Positions 28,201-37,451 of a DNA stretch of 64,000 nt are shown one piece after another. The position numbers and the translations under genes are program-made. How positions within the stretch are numbered: the first letter of the stretch is position 1; every line of letters begins with the position of its first letter. Source of the DNA: Rubripirellula lacrimiformis. GTDB taxonomy: Bacteria > Planctomycetota > Planctomycetia > Pirellulales > Pirellulaceae. Below the pieces are notes generated by a model. That model worked only from the letters and a program-made list of their open reading frames with translations, was not told where the DNA came from and did no database searches. The DNA lies in NCBI RefSeq assembly GCF_007741535.1, contig NZ_CP036525.1, positions 7,750,001 through 7,814,000 on the forward strand. The letters run 5' to 3'.

Positions 28201-31200
28201 GTCAGCGATACGATCTATGACTCCGAAGGAAACATCGAGCGTCGGCACGACGGTCGCAACATGGCGACGGCATACGAGCACGACTCGCGCGACCGGCAAG
28301 TTGCCTCTGTGGCTGACGCGAACTACACCGACCGCGGAACGCTCTCAAGCCTACCGACCGCACTTTCGCTGCGCACCGAAACCGACTACGACCTTGCATC
28401 GAACGTCACCGAAGTTCGCTCTCCGCGCTACTTTGACTCCGGCGATAGCGAGGGCTACCAGAAAGCCAAAGAGACCTGGACCTACAACGGAAGGGGTCTG
28501 ATTGCGACTCACACCGAGGCGCCCGGCACCGCTGAAGCGGCGACTGAGTCGTTCGCTTACGACCTGCTGGGGCGCCGCATCGAGCGGACTGACTTTGCTG
28601 GGAAGGTTTGGAAAACCCATTACGAGGATTGCTGCGGCCAAGTGATGGCCAGCGAGAACCCACTGGGCCATGGCTCGATCGTTCGCAAAGACGCTGTTGG
28701 GCGGACGATTCACCAGGTATCGACCGAAGACTACACGTCACACGTGGCGTCGCTTGATAATCCTGTCGATGCCAAGACGCTTCGTGAGATGACGACTAAA
28801 TATGATGGTCGAGGCCGACCGATCGCCCGAACGACTTGGCTGGTTGCGAGAGGGACGGTCGATGCGACCGATCCGCCGATCGCCGGACTGGGCGGGGTGT
28901 CGGCAGCGGACGGACTGACCGAACAGTTCCTGTACGACGACGATCTAACCGATGACGTGGGCCTGGACAGCAGTGGCGGGATGTCGCTTCTGATCGGCAG
29001 CGATCCAGTGTCGCTCTCGGCGGCCCTCACCAAGCTCGCCGATACAGAAGCCAATGGTGGTGCGGGTGTTACCTTCGATGCTGATGCGACCGGTTCGGCC
29101 CGCGTGACGATCAATCCGGAAGGGGAGGTGCGATACGCCATCTCCGATGCTGCTGGACGTAGCGTGATGAGCGGGGTGCTGAAAGCCAGCGACTCTTCAC
29201 TGATCACATGGAACTGCAGTGTCCATGACGCAACCACCACGGTCAGCGGCTTCGGCACGGTGCTGGTTTCAAAGAGCGTCAATGCGCTTGGTAAGGTGAA
29301 CCAGCAGTATACCGATGCGGCGGGGCGGACGATCCAAAGCCTTGATGCCCTCGGCAAAATCACCAGCTATGAGTTCGACGCGGCAGGCAACCAGCTGAAG
29401 GTGCGTGATCCGAACGGTGTTGGCCAGGACTGCACCTACGATGCGTTAGGCCGAGACCTGACATGCACCGACACCAGCAGCGCCGTGGTCAGCAGCAGCT
29501 ACGATACGGCGGGCAACAAGATCGCAGCAACGGACGCCAAGAGCGAGACGACGACCTACGCGTTCGATGCTCGGGGTCGTCAGGTGATGCAAACTGACCG
29601 ACTCGGCGGCGAGACTGAGTTCGCCTATTCGGCAACCGGCCAGCTGCTTAGCCTGACAGATGCTCAGGATCAAGTGACCAGCTACACCTACAACGACGCT
29701 GGCACCAAGCTGACCGAGACGTACCCGGACCACGTCCCCAGCAGTACGCCAGGGCAAACCGGCTACGGCATCGTCAGCTTCACCCCAGATGCGACTGGGC
29801 GGACGGAGGTCCGCATGGACCAGCAGGGTGACACCTGCACCTACGCCTACGACTTGGCCGGGCGGTTGCTTGACAAGGTCTACGCGGCCAACGCTTCCGG
29901 ACCACTTTCTGGCCAGGGGCATACGGACACGTTCACCTACGATGATGCCGGGCGGACCTTGACGGCGGTCAGTGGCCGATACACGAACACCGTGACCTAC
30001 ACCTACGACGATGCGGGCCGCAAGGCGACCGAAGCCCTCACAATGGGTGGCCAGACCTACACGACCGCGACCGATTACGACGCGGTTGGTCAAGTGTCCG
30101 GCTACACGTATCCCGATGGGACCGCGGTCGCCCGCACCTACAGCGACCGCGGCCAGTTGGCCACGATCGCATATGCAAGCACGACGGTGGATACCCGCAG
30201 CTACGACGATGGTGGCCGGATGACGGGTTCTGCCTATAATAACGGAGTGAGCGCAATCCGAGCCTACAATACCGATAACACGCTAGCGTCGATTACCCAT
30301 AGCGGCGCTGCGGTGGGGAACTACACCTACGGCTGGGACTCGAACAAGAACAAGACGTCAGAGGCAATCACTGGCACGCTATCCGGCTACGGGTTCGACG
30401 TGGGCTCCAGCGGCTACGATGACGAAGATCGCCTGGTCAACTGGGAGCGGGACGACAGCAGCCTTGATCAATCCTGGAACCTCAGCCTAGTAGGGGACTG
30501 GAACAGCTTTACGGAGAACGCCAGTTCTCAGGCACGCACCCACGGCCCAACGCACGAGATGCTGACTGTGGCTGGCCAAGCCGTGACACATGACACCAAG
30601 GGGAACACAACGTCGATCCCGGCGGTGCTGCGTGCTGGCAGCGACCCACTGGCGATGAAGTGGGACTTCGAGAACAAACTGATCGGGGCGGATATCGACA
30701 ATGATGCCACTGATGATGTGACGTACCAATGGGATGCGCTGCTTCGGCGCGTCGGGCGTGACGATGGCACAACGGCCAGCATCTATGTGCAGAACGGGCA
30801 GCAAACGGTGGCCGACTATACGTCCGGCACGGCGGCAACGAGTCCGACCTATACCTACATCTACGCCAGCTACGTTGATGAACCGGTCGTCCGCGCCGGT
30901 GGCAGCGGTCTGCGGTACTACCACCGCAACCAACAGTACAGCATCATCGCCCTGACCAACGCCAGCGGCACCGTGATGGAGCGCTACGCCTACTCGGCCT
31001 ACGGCACGCCCACGATCATGGATGCGTCGGGAACGGTGCTTGCAGCCAGTGCCGAGAACAACCGCTACCTCTACACGGGCCGCGAGTACGACGAGGTACT
31101 CGATCTGTACCACTACCGTGCTCGCATGTATGACTCGGCCAGTGGTAGGTTCTGCTCCAGAGATCCAATTGGGTACGAGGGAAGTCCGTGGAACGTGTAC

Positions 31201-31506
31201 GAGTATGTTGGCGGCCGCTCGACAAACGACGTTGATCCATCTGGGCTCGTCAGACTCGCGAATTGTCAAGCAATCTTTATTCTGTGCGCAAGAGCTGCTC
31301 AGGCCGCTCATAAAGCATGCATGAGAACACGGAAAGCATCTATACAATGCGGAATTGAAAAAGCATTGTTCATCGGAATTTGCTCTGCTGCAAAACAAAC
31401 GTGTTGGGCGGTAAACGCTGGAAGAGTTGGCAGAGGATGCGTGATAATCATGATCGTTCCGCCGGACATGGACCCGGACAATCCCCTCCCTCCTGGCGTG
31501 ACCTAA
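25219..31506 (+). CDS. Exported RHS/YD-repeat protein B (polymorphic-toxin-like)
   Basis: A 2095-residue protein starting at ATG 25219 with a clear signal peptide (hydrophobic about 5-28, AASG near the cleavage site). Residues 50-165 are extremely Gly/Pro/Cys-rich (GGPGTGAGGGAPGSGCG and similar), probably a flexible or cross-linked spacer. The conserved KRFHRSRDF block and long YD repeats follow. The RHS core ends at RFCSRDPIGYEG (about 1980). The ~110-residue tip keeps the VDPSG element and then has a cysteine-containing helical sequence (CARAAQAAHKACM). From 28376 to about 30815 the DNA is almost identical to RHS-A 7062-9500, while N-terminal halves are only moderately similar. The tip toxin activity cannot be assigned from sequence. 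Confidence 0.9.
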   Translation: MSRRIVLLIRLFGFALLFCSSGLLLPYAASGQGGTTSPGFWDYDLETYPEDYPDLHCRPRACSCDDPGGAAAFCGPGGTGSGAGGGPGTGAGGGAPGSGCGSQCVLNSSSAVPGWPGGGGWPGGGGPGSNGAGGGGVGSSGPGGGVGACIPPDSPCGCKSGSGDDSGGADGGQTSTFVSLAGSYVDNSFYSYVHWCQDMPAGSDAMFQWKRFHRSRDFFRSGNLGQGVLSSFDMRLFLEYDGESAYDVETHSDGMGGYNVNDNFSSYIEIPESSIKLGLGTYSGNVWYPENRNRAEKLEIFDDQMQPVSAVVISYSPMDYPSFPGAKYAKLTTWDGGTFLFELTMAHADSNWDATDNHPTDGRLIEAKDRYGIGYDITYKTWTPAQITASPSRQWQIDNVTDTNGRTISFTYDTVQHAGLWVVEKVTLPNSDEIEYRYLNGFLNEIEYPDGTISTITFSDSANGMFKMSFSEKAAEPGHRNKTVLFAGMASVYQGDVIPSTFGVVRMVSNGEDEPTYYSFTTPQGPHDPTTSTSGHHAGSWVYEGGGRLFAEVELSSANSLNYLTPRRHLKDGWLANLDELGNPMTTLSASQLFAGTFETHFEQFAAGTHADVFRGKARRTIDAQGHEVIHAFSSGSRSTGQAVDNRLRSDYADNSFETYCYNSRNQVTRYRDRAGHVTHTDYDSSGRVTSYEVGLEDSSSNVETSDPYTGTSTYDRCATDDVQTTEHATYQWTYYSSGTSVGLVETYTDARGNVTDYEYDAKRRLYKVIAPPEASGGTRAELVYTYDSQGRVEKITNPIGDDIQYVYDDRNRIISTIYDDGTTERVIYGTGNDLALMLKTIDRNGVVTTYDYDSADRMVTRVTAAAQMTGGIETATPDLAATETFAYLNGTFDVIERNARGSKSYTVYDYRGRPVEKTRSPRDGKTLETVRVYVNNQLFKSEDPFGRNTYFAYDATDGRLIRTVAGTVPGFSLTNASAVISLLRDTSANADYVVSDTIYDSEGNIERRHDGRNMATAYEHDSRDRQVASVADANYTDRGTLSSLPTALSLRTETDYDLASNVTEVRSPRYFDSGDSEGYQKAKETWTYNGRGLIATHTEAPGTAEAATESFAYDLLGRRIERTDFAGKVWKTHYEDCCGQVMASENPLGHGSIVRKDAVGRTIHQVSTEDYTSHVASLDNPVDAKTLREMTTKYDGRGRPIARTTWLVARGTVDATDPPIAGLGGVSAADGLTEQFLYDDDLTDDVGLDSSGGMSLLIGSDPVSLSAALTKLADTEANGGAGVTFDADATGSARVTINPEGEVRYAISDAAGRSVMSGVLKASDSSLITWNCSVHDATTTVSGFGTVLVSKSVNALGKVNQQYTDAAGRTIQSLDALGKITSYEFDAAGNQLKVRDPNGVGQDCTYDALGRDLTCTDTSSAVVSSSYDTAGNKIAATDAKSETTTYAFDARGRQVMQTDRLGGETEFAYSATGQLLSLTDAQDQVTSYTYNDAGTKLTETYPDHVPSSTPGQTGYGIVSFTPDATGRTEVRMDQQGDTCTYAYDLAGRLLDKVYAANASGPLSGQGHTDTFTYDDAGRTLTAVSGRYTNTVTYTYDDAGRKATEALTMGGQTYTTATDYDAVGQVSGYTYPDGTAVARTYSDRGQLATIAYASTTVDTRSYDDGGRMTGSAYNNGVSAIRAYNTDNTLASITHSGAAVGNYTYGWDSNKNKTSEAITGTLSGYGFDVGSSGYDDEDRLVNWERDDSSLDQSWNLSLVGDWNSFTENASSQARTHGPTHEMLTVAGQAVTHDTKGNTTSIPAVLRAGSDPLAMKWDFENKLIGADIDNDATDDVTYQWDALLRRVGRDDGTTASIYVQNGQQTVADYTSGTAATSPTYTYIYASYVDEPVVRAGGSGLRYYHRNQQYSIIALTNASGTVMERYAYSAYGTPTIMDASGTVLAASAENNRYLYTGREYDEVLDLYHYRARMYDSASGRFCSRDPIGYEGSPWNVYEYVGGRSTNDVDPSGLVRLANCQAIFILCARAAQAAHKACMRTRKASIQCGIEKALFIGICSAAKQTCWAVNAGRVGRGCVIIMIVPPDMDPDNPLPPGVT

Positions 31507-31526
31507 ACTCTGCTCTAAAACAACTC

Positions 31527-32276
31527 ATGTCCAGTTTGGAGATTTGGATGCCGTTCCCTAGTGACGTTCAACGACGTGTCGCGCACATTGATGTCTTGAG
31601 TGAAAATGTGTTTGCAGAATCCATATTATATTGGAATCACGGTTTTGAAGTAGAGCAGCGATGGATGAAAGTGAATGCTGCCTCGCGACCGATGCGAATA
31701 GGTTCTGGAGACGCACTCGATCTTGACTGTGATTGCGACGTGGTGATCTCTGCACCAGAAGGCGGAGTAGTTCATGTCAACGGCAATTTAGGATGCGACA
31801 TTGTCGCTGGTGGACGCCTAGAATTGGTTGTTCGGGGAAACGTGTTAGAAAACTCCACAATTCGCGTCAATGGATTCCTGCACATTTACGTCAGAGGATC
31901 ACTATACGGTCAAATCGAGGCAACTGATTCTTCAAAGATCTGGATTGACGGAGACGTGTCGGGCCATATCAAAACCGGTGATCCGTCGACAAATCTAAAC
32001 ATTGCTGGCAATTATTTCGGGGGAATAACATCGAAAGACGTTGATGCTGGAATGCTTTTTCTGTGTATCGAAGGCTTTGCATCTGACGAATCGATGTGTT
32101 CGCTTGCGACAATAGGCTACAGCGTTTTCACTGCAAGTGTTGGATCTAGTAATGTCGAGCCAGGATTCTATCCAAACGGATCAATCGCATGTCAAACACA
32201 GTTTGGCTATAGCTCAAGTCGGTGGTGCGTTCATAGGCAAAACAATCGCGGAACCGATCAAAGAGGACGGAGGTGA
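31527..32276 (+). CDS. Hypothetical beta-helix-like protein after RHS-B (candidate tip partner)
   Basis: The frame is open from 31380 inside RHS-B; I prefer ATG 31527, 21 bp after the RHS stop, giving 249 residues. No strong ribosome binding site is visible, so coupling to RHS translation is possible. Residues about 65-165 contain short repeating beta-strands with regular Gly/Asn turns (VVHVNGNLGCDIVAGG, LELVVRGNVLENSTI, LYGQIEATDSSKIWIDGDV). This resembles a small right-handed beta-helix of the bactofilin/DUF342 type. No signal peptide is visible, so it should be cytoplasmic, where an immunity protein could act. It is unrelated to the membrane protein after RHS-A. Immunity function is inferred from position only. 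Confidence 0.6.
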   Translation: MSSLEIWMPFPSDVQRRVAHIDVLSENVFAESILYWNHGFEVEQRWMKVNAASRPMRIGSGDALDLDCDCDVVISAPEGGVVHVNGNLGCDIVAGGRLELVVRGNVLENSTIRVNGFLHIYVRGSLYGQIEATDSSKIWIDGDVSGHIKTGDPSTNLNIAGNYFGGITSKDVDAGMLFLCIEGFASDESMCSLATIGYSVFTASVGSSNVEPGFYPNGSIACQTQFGYSSSRWCVHRQNNRGTDQRGRR

Positions 32277-32415
32277 ATGGCACGGGCGTAAGCGGGAACG
32301 TCAATATGTAGTCGGAACAGTATTTTGCTGGCGGAACCGGTAGTGCAAGCAAACCGTTTGGGCATTTCGTGCACCACGAATCGGATGAAATGCACGGCAG
32401 AATCCAGTTGAATGA

Positions 32416-32916
32416 GTGGTGATATCGCTACCCATTCATGGAGACCCTGCCGTGCTCAAAAAGCTTACCCAGTCCGATGCCCAACTGCAAAGCAAGATCC
32501 GCTCAGCCTCGCAGCTTGTTGACGAATTTCTCTCTCCCAATCCCCACGTCTTGCGAGTCTGCGATGAACTTGGCTACGAGTTCCGTGATCGAGTTTTTAA
32601 TCCAATGATCACCGTTTGGATGTTTGTCACGCAGGTCATCTCTGCGGATAAGAGTTGCCAGAAGGCCGTTGCCCGTTTGAATGCTTTCCGCATTGCCAAA
32701 GGGCTATCCAAAGTCAGCAGCGAAACCACGTCGTACTGCAAAGCACGATGCCGGCTTCCCGAAGTTCTCTTTGAACGACTGCTTCGCTGGACCGCCTCGT
32801 GCTGCGAAGAAGCAACCAGTGATACTTGGCTATTTCGCGATCGCGTCGTCGAGATGGTCGACGGTTGGACGGTCACGATGGCCGGAGAAATCAAATGGGT
32901 CAGGTCTCTTTGCTGA
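32416..32916 (+). pseudogene. IS4-family transposase, N-terminal fragment
   Basis: A 166-codon frame (GTG 32416; GTG 32452 is another candidate start). It encodes the helical N-terminal region of an IS4-type transposase (VCDELGYEFRDRVFNP ... ARLNAFRIAKGL ... YCKARCRLP) and reaches the first catalytic Asp context VEMVDGWTVTM. The rest of the DDE domain is missing. The frame is cut at about 32882, where the GC-rich dispersed repeat begins (CCGGAGAAATCAAATG). This is therefore a broken element, not a working transposase. The left end of the IS was not located with certainty; it should lie between 32277 and 32415. Confidence 0.75.
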
Positions 32917-33702
32917 GTAATCCACGCGATGCACCGGAGTGAAACGATGTTGGAACAGGCCGCCGCAAGGCGGCCTTTCTCATTGGCGGGCAGGATGCCC
33001 GCCGGTTCTTCGGCGGGATGCCGACCACGCGCAACGACCGCGCAAGCTTCGAGCGCACTGGAGCGAAGCGACAGCGACGACAGGAAGTCGTCGCAATCTT
33101 CGGCACGATGCCGCCACGCTGGGCGTAGAGCGCACTCGCCGAAGGCACGGCGCCCCGGATGGTCGCCGCATGAACCAGCCCGGTGGCATGGATGCCGCCC
33201 GGCGAAGGCGGCATGGAGCGAGGAACGAGCGGGGCGCCTTCGCCGGGTCGTAGCGACCAAACGTAGGGAAGGCGCAGTGACGAGGGACGAGGAACGGAGA
33301 CCGCACCGGAGTGCCCGAGCGGAGACCGGGCGCCCGAGAGCGAAGCCGACGCGCAGCCATGGATGGCGAAGTGTCGGCGCAGCGAACCGAGGCAGGATGC
33401 CGATAAAGACGGGAGGCAGGATGCCGTACACCGCTCAGTGAACACCGTAGCGAACGGGCCGGCCGCTCAAAGGCCGGGCAGGTGAGCGGTGGGCAACCGA
33501 ACGACATGCAAGGCGGCGGCGGAGCGACGAGCGACAGCGAAGTAAGTGCAGTCCGTTCCGCGAAATGCCCGTAACCCAACCGACAGGCTCCGCGCACCGA
33601 CCGCGCACCGGCGCTCCGAACGATCCTCCACCGCCAGAAATCGTGGCAGCACGAAAACGTTAACCACCGATGCGGCTCCCAAGCCGCCCGCACCGCGAGC
33701 GA
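32882..33702. repeat. GC-rich dispersed intergenic repeat, copy 2
   Basis: An 820-bp GC-rich block without a credible gene, although three long overlapping minus-strand frames are open across it. It starts with CCGGAGAAATCAAATGGG and contains GATGCACCGGAGTGAAACGA, the AGGCCGCC-GCAA-GGCGGCCT hairpin (32957-32976), CAATCTTCGGCACGATG and GGATGGTCGCCGCATGAAC, all shared with copy 1. It also contains GTCGTAGCGACCAAACG, which is found again beside the insertion sequence at 50.4 kb. Its left edge truncates a transposase gene. Confidence 0.7.
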
Positions 33703-34107
33703 TCACGACGCCTTTTTCGTTCGTGACAGCGAGTTGATTAACCGAGTGACGGCGCGTCGATCGTGTTCGGGCAACTTACTGAACTGCTGAAACTTCTTCC
33801 AAAGCTTCTTGGTCTCCTCGTCCATCTCCTGCGCGTTCTTCTTGACGGCTTCCAATCCAAGAAGTTCATCGGCTGAAACACCGATCGCGGCGGCGAAGTC
33901 GGCCAGCAATTCTGACGGAATGCGTCGTTCGCCGTTCTCGTACCGGCTCATCATCGACTGAGTTAAACCTAGCTTCTCACAAAGCTCGTTCTGGCTAATG
34001 CCTTGACTCTTGCGCATCGACGCCAATCGTCGTGCAATCCGGCGCGTCTTGTCGGTCGGTTCTCTGCGGTTCTCGTCGGCCACGGTGGTGATCTGCTGAG
34101 TGGTCAT
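33703..34107 (-). CDS. XRE-family helix-turn-helix regulator
   Basis: A 134-residue protein with a classical Cro/C1-type HTH at about 25-80. The region RLASMRKSQGISQNELCEKLGLTQSMMSRYENGERRIPSELL has the expected helix spacing and the Q-S-M-S-R-Y-E recognition motif. The C-terminal part is Lys/Glu-rich and helical, probably for dimerisation. It is divergent from the primase gene at 34234, and the 126-bp spacer holds a perfect 12-bp palindrome, a likely operator. It probably represses itself and the primase-recombinase genes, as immunity repressors of mobile elements do. Confidence 0.88.
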   Translation of the reverse strand: MTTQQITTVADENRREPTDKTRRIARRLASMRKSQGISQNELCEKLGLTQSMMSRYENGERRIPSELLADFAAAIGVSADELLGLEAVKKNAQEMDEETKKLWKKFQQFSKLPEHDRRAVTRLINSLSRTKKAS

Positions 34108-34233
34108 GAATCGAAAACCTTAAATCTGAATATTGATCAAGTTGACAGCTACCCTGAGTATGCCCTATGGCCATAGTTAAATGACAGTCGGAATGTCCAG
34201 AATACTTACCGCCAACTCCCGAGGCACTCTCAG
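34108..34233 (+). promoter_or_regulatory. Divergent promoter/operator with 12-bp palindrome
   Basis: The spacer between the XRE regulator and the primase gene contains TTGACA at 34142-34147. A perfect palindrome CTATGGCCATAG at 34165-34176 lies where the -10 element would be, 17 bp further on. A repressor bound there would block transcription toward the primase. The -10 itself is a poor match, as expected for a regulated promoter. Confidence 0.5.
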
Positions 34234-37200
34234 ATGGCACGATTCGACGATGAAACGCTTGCGAAAATCAAATCCGAAACCGACATCGTGGCTCTGATCG
34301 AGAGCTACGGGACGAAGCTCAAGCCGCGCGGCGCCAGCGGTGAACTGATCGGGCTGTGTCCGATCCATGACGACAAGTCGCCGTCACTGGTCGTCAATCG
34401 AAACAAGAACGTGTGGAACTGTCTGGGCGCGTGCGGACGCGGCGGCGACGTGATCGAGTTCGTGATGGCGGCCGAGAAGACCAGCTTCCGCCACGCCGTC
34501 GAACTCTTAGACGAAGGGAAAGTCGGCGCGATGGCCGCGCAAGGAACCAAAGCGGCCAACACTCGCCGTCTGTCTTCTCCCATCGCCCAAACCGCCGAAG
34601 GGGCAGCGCTGCTCGCGGACGTTGCGGCGTATTATCACGAACGATTGAAGGAATCACCCGACGCGCTCGACTACTTGCGAAAACGTTGCATCGAAAACGC
34701 CGAAGCGATCGAGCATTTTAAAATCGGGTTCAGCGATCGGACGTTGGGGCTGCGGCTGCCGACCAATCGCACCAAAGCCGGTAAGGACATGCGGTCACGT
34801 CTGGAAGAAGTCGGCGTGTTGAAAGCAAGCGGCCACGAGTTGATGCGCGGCTGCATCACGTTCCCGATCTTCGCCGCCGACGATCACGAGCGCGCGGGAG
34901 TCGGTGAAATCTATGGTCGACGGATCGACAACGCAGCCAAGTCCAAACACTTCTACTTGCCTGGACCGCATCAAGGCGTCTTCAACGCCGAGGCGCTCAC
35001 AGCCAGTGATGAAATCATCTTGTGCGAATCACCGATCGATGCGGTCACGTTCTGGGCTGCCGGATATCGAAACGTGACGGCGTGTTTCGGAACTAATGGT
35101 TTTACTGATGATCTTCGCAAAGCATTTCGATCGCACGACATCAAACGCATTCTGATCGCCTTCGACAGCGACGAGGCCGGCAACAACGGCGCCGAGCGGA
35201 TCGGCAAAGAACTGATCGACGAAGGATATGAAGTCTTTCGCATCCGCTTCCCGCGCGAGATGGATGCCAACAGCTACGCCGCTACGGCGGCCAAGTCCGG
35301 TGGCGGTGAAAGCAATCTTCACAACTGGATGGGCTTGGTGATCCGCAACGCCGACTGGATCGGCAAAGGCGCCGCGCCGGTGATGACCACACCGGTTCCC
35401 GACTTCTTGGCGGATGCCCGCAAACAGATCGCGGCGAAGCGAGCCGAGGAGGAAGCGGCTAAAGAAAAAACGGTGGCTGTTGACGACGGGCAAAGCAAAT
35501 CCGAGCCCCAGCCTTCTTCTTTAGCTGCCGATCGCGCGTGCGAACCGGCCAAGCCTGTGGCGGCGGAGCCGCCTGCGGCTTCGCCCGTTCCCGCGATGCA
35601 GGAGCCACAAACGCTCGACGCCGAGATCACGCAAACCGGTATCGTGATGACGATCGGCAACCGGGTTTATCGTGTTCGCGGCCTGGACCGGAACACGTCG
35701 ATCGACTCGATGAAACTCAACGTGATGGTTCGCCGTGAAGACGCGGAGCGGTTCTTCGTCGATACGCTGGATCTGTACGCCGCTCGGGTTCGCAACACGT
35801 TCACGAAAGAGGCGGCGACCGAGCTGGGCTTCGATGTCGACGTGATTAAACGCGATCTAGGACGCGTCTTGATGACGCTCGAAACCATCCAAGAAAACAA
35901 GCTCGGCGAGCTGGAGCCCAAAGACAAACCCATTGAAATCGACGAGGCTGACAGGGCGGCCGCGATGGAACTGCTTCGCGATCCAAAGCTCGTTGACCGA
36001 GTGTTAGCTGACTTCGACGCCTGTGGTGTCGTGGGCGAAGAAAACAACAAGCTTGTCGGTTACTTGGCCGCGACCAGTCGCAAGTTAAAAGCACCGCTGG
36101 CGGTGCTGATTCAATCCTCGTCCGCAGCGGGCAAGTCATCGTTGATGGAGGCGGTGCTGGCGTTCATGCCGCCCGAAGAAACGATTAAGTATTCGGCAAT
36201 GACCGGGCAAAGTCTGTTCTACATGGGCGAAACCAACCTCAAGCATCGCATCTTGGCGATCGCCGAAGAGCAAGGCGTCGAGCAAGCCGCTTACGCGCTG
36301 AAGCTGTTGCAAAGCGAAGGGCAACTCAACATCGCGTCGACCGGCAAAGACCCTGGTACCGGTCGGATGGAAACACAAGAGTATCACGTCGAAGGCCCGG
36401 TGATGATCTTTCTCACAACGACCAGCGACCAAACCGACCCAGAACTAAAGAATCGTTGTGTGACGCTGGGTGTCTGTGAACACGCACAACACACCGAAGC
36501 GATCCACCGTCAACAGCGAGCACGGCGCACGCTTGGCGGTCGCCAAGTCGGGCACGAGCGCCAGGCGATTCGTTCGCTACATCAAAACGCGCAGCGCTGC
36601 CTGCGTCCGTTAACGGTCGTCAATAACTACGCTACGCAACTGACCTTCCGCAGCGACAAGACCAAGAGCCGCCGCGCCCACGATCATTACTTGACGCTGA
36701 TTGAATCGGTCACGCTGCTGCACCAATACCAAAGAACAGAAGGCACGTTCACCAATGAAGCGGACGAGCCATGCACGTTCATTGAAACAACGCTCCAAGA
36801 CATCGAACTGGCCAACCGGCTAGCTGATCACTTTCTAGAACGCTCGTTCGCCGAGCTTCCTGAACGCACGCAAATCCTGCTGGAACAACTCATCGTTGGG
36901 CTTCGCAATCTCTGCGAGTTCCAAGGCATCGACTTATGGGAACAACGCTTCTCGCGCAAGGACGTTCGTCGCTGGAGTACGTTCGGCGACACGCAGTTGA
37001 AAGAACACCTGGCCCGCCTCGTCGATTACGAATACCTCCGCGTTGAAGCGGGCGGCGGGAAGGGTCGCGTGATGGAATACACGTTGTCTTACGATCCCGA
37101 CCACGATCAAACCACCTCGATCCACTCCGGCCTGATCGATGTGAAGCAACTGCGAAGCCCCGACAACCCACCTTCGACCCCCGACAACTCAGCCGAGAAG

Positions 37201-37326
37201 TCGGCAGAAGTCGGGGAGAAAACGGGAGAAGTCGCCCCGGACGAAAATGGATCGACTCGGCAAACGCCGCCACTTCCGCCAAGTAGTCGGGAAAACGACG
37301 AAAACGAACAAGCGGACGCCGCTTAG
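34234..37326 (+). CDS. Mobile-element primase-helicase (CHC2 zinc finger, TOPRIM, P-loop domain)
   Basis: A 1030-residue protein. The N-terminus has a DnaG-type CHC2 zinc finger (C42, H45, C63, C67). A TOPRIM domain follows with the acidic residues ILCESPIDAV near 262-271 and AFDSDEAG near 309-316. A Pro/Ala/Glu-rich linker (about 400-460) separates these from a C-terminal P-loop domain, with Walker-A-like SSAAGKSS near 630-637 and AIAEEQG as a probable Walker B region. This combination resembles primase-helicases of phages and integrative elements that start element replication. The gene is followed by a tyrosine recombinase 125 bp downstream and is divergent from an XRE regulator, so the three form an element module. 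Length is above that of DnaG (about 600) because of the added ATPase part. Confidence 0.85.
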   Translation: MARFDDETLAKIKSETDIVALIESYGTKLKPRGASGELIGLCPIHDDKSPSLVVNRNKNVWNCLGACGRGGDVIEFVMAAEKTSFRHAVELLDEGKVGAMAAQGTKAANTRRLSSPIAQTAEGAALLADVAAYYHERLKESPDALDYLRKRCIENAEAIEHFKIGFSDRTLGLRLPTNRTKAGKDMRSRLEEVGVLKASGHELMRGCITFPIFAADDHERAGVGEIYGRRIDNAAKSKHFYLPGPHQGVFNAEALTASDEIILCESPIDAVTFWAAGYRNVTACFGTNGFTDDLRKAFRSHDIKRILIAFDSDEAGNNGAERIGKELIDEGYEVFRIRFPREMDANSYAATAAKSGGGESNLHNWMGLVIRNADWIGKGAAPVMTTPVPDFLADARKQIAAKRAEEEAAKEKTVAVDDGQSKSEPQPSSLAADRACEPAKPVAAEPPAASPVPAMQEPQTLDAEITQTGIVMTIGNRVYRVRGLDRNTSIDSMKLNVMVRREDAERFFVDTLDLYAARVRNTFTKEAATELGFDVDVIKRDLGRVLMTLETIQENKLGELEPKDKPIEIDEADRAAAMELLRDPKLVDRVLADFDACGVVGEENNKLVGYLAATSRKLKAPLAVLIQSSSAAGKSSLMEAVLAFMPPEETIKYSAMTGQSLFYMGETNLKHRILAIAEEQGVEQAAYALKLLQSEGQLNIASTGKDPGTGRMETQEYHVEGPVMIFLTTTSDQTDPELKNRCVTLGVCEHAQHTEAIHRQQRARRTLGGRQVGHERQAIRSLHQNAQRCLRPLTVVNNYATQLTFRSDKTKSRRAHDHYLTLIESVTLLHQYQRTEGTFTNEADEPCTFIETTLQDIELANRLADHFLERSFAELPERTQILLEQLIVGLRNLCEFQGIDLWEQRFSRKDVRRWSTFGDTQLKEHLARLVDYEYLRVEAGGGKGRVMEYTLSYDPDHDQTTSIHSGLIDVKQLRSPDNPPSTPDNSAEKSAEVGEKTGEVAPDENGSTRQTPPLPPSSRENDENEQADAA

Positions 37327-37451
37327 CTCGACAAATCGTAACCGCACTCAATCGTAAATCACTCACGGCTTCTGGTCCTTGGCAAAGGATCCGAAGCCGC
37401 TGTCGTTACTACCCGTCGCTTGTGTCTCTCTCCGCTTCCTTCCAAGGTGAA

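Noticed and set aside
32929-33441. 170-codon plus-strand frame in the same GC-rich repeat
   Set aside because: Arg/Ala-rich low-complexity translation typical of GC-rich non-coding DNA.
32574-33693. Three long overlapping minus-strand frames across the GC-rich repeat
   Set aside because: They overlap each other and the IS4 fragment and reflect GC-rich composition, not coding.
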